Shown in pieces: positions 6,102-6,289 of a DNA stretch of 6,289 nt. The stretch is from an uncultured Akkermansia sp. (GTDB lineage: Bacteria > Verrucomicrobiota > Verrucomicrobiia > Verrucomicrobiales > Akkermansiaceae), in contig URLZ01000062.1 in NCBI GenBank assembly GCA_900548895.1, positions 1 through 6,289 of the forward strand, given 5' to 3'. The first letter of the stretch is position 1. Each line of letters starts with the position of its first letter. A program made the translations under genes and the position numbers. The notes below the pieces were generated by a model. That model was not told the origin of the DNA. It did no database searches and worked only from the letters and a program-made list of their open reading frames with translations.

Positions 6102-6127
6102 AAAAAGGCTGCCGAGCAGTCGGTAGC
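6101..6127 (-). terminator. Terminator of a minus-strand transcript entering from the right edge
   Basis: Read on the minus strand, GCTACCGA and TCGGCAGC (6120-6127 and 6108-6115) form an 8-bp stem with one A-C mismatch and a 4-base loop, followed by C and then six T (6101-6106). This is the textbook layout of a rho-independent terminator. It implies a minus-strand gene whose coding end lies in or beyond 6128-6289. Confidence 0.6.
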
Positions 6128-6289
6128 GAGACGCTTGCAAAGGGAGCCTGCCGGCGGCGGCTTTGAGCCATGTGGCGGAGTCCGCAAACGGGGCTCGGGG
6201 TGTACCCGATGGCGATGGGGGAGAGGCGGGCGGCGGGGGTGTCTGGGAGTGGGGTGCCGGGGAGAGGGCGCTGGGGAGAGGGCGCCGGG
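6128..6289. other. GC-rich right-edge segment, no supportable gene
   Basis: All three minus-strand frames stay open from the window edge to stops at 6099-6101, 6088-6090 and 6080-6082, so frame openness says nothing; GC richness alone can cause it. Two of the stops lie beyond the terminator T tract. None of the three translations resembles a known family to me, being Pro/Arg/Ser-rich. The stretch may hold the 3' end of a minus-strand gene or be its untranslated tail. A small stem, TCGGG with CCCGA, lies near 6197-6211. Confidence 0.35.
6259..6286. repeat. Two tandem 14-bp GC-rich repeats at the window edge
   Basis: The unit GGGGAGAGGGCGCY occurs twice back to back (6259-6272 and 6273-6286), differing only in the last base, and is followed by GGG as the window ends. 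The array may continue outside. Confidence 0.6.

Overview
The window looks like a chromosomal segment of a GC-rich Gram-negative bacterium. A PVC-group (Verrucomicrobiota-like) host is my best guess. It rests on the style of the tyrosine recombinase and of the fused lysophospholipid transporter/acyltransferase, not on any marker gene, so treat it as weak. I support five protein genes: one on the plus strand and four on the minus strand.

Layout, left to right. A minus-strand gene (59-985) encodes a protein of about 308 residues that I cannot name; it reads like an alpha/beta barrel resembling amidohydrolases but without their metal ligands. An AT-richer divergent spacer (989-1105) separates it from a plus-strand tyrosine recombinase (1106-2242). 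The recombinase converges, across a 69-base spacer made largely of long G runs, on a large minus-strand gene (2312-4966). That gene encodes an 884-residue fusion of an LplT-like major facilitator, a PlsC-type acyltransferase and what looks like a shrunken, inactive acyl-ACP synthetase (ANL) domain. To its right, also on the minus strand, are a small secreted charged helical protein (5157-5492) and a 91-residue protein with an AP2-like DNA-binding domain (5703-5978). The right edge (6128-6289) is GC-rich and holds no gene I can support.

Expression. The three right-hand minus-strand genes look like separate transcription units. A good sigma70-type promoter sits just upstream of the fusion gene and of the secreted-protein gene, hairpin terminators follow the secreted-protein and AP2 genes, and another terminator reads in from the right edge. 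The two good promoters predict mRNA leaders of only about 7 and 14 bases without a Shine-Dalgarno sequence, whereas the AP2 gene has a clear one.

Function. The fusion protein probably works in inner-membrane phospholipid repair, flipping lysophospholipid inward and re-acylating it. The recombinase appears alone, with no other mobile-element genes or recognisable attachment sites. I see no defence island, CRISPR array, RNA gene or complete mobile element. The most unusual points are the apparently dead ANL domain, the ligand-less barrel protein, the change in GC skew at the divergent spacer, and the G-run block between the convergent genes.
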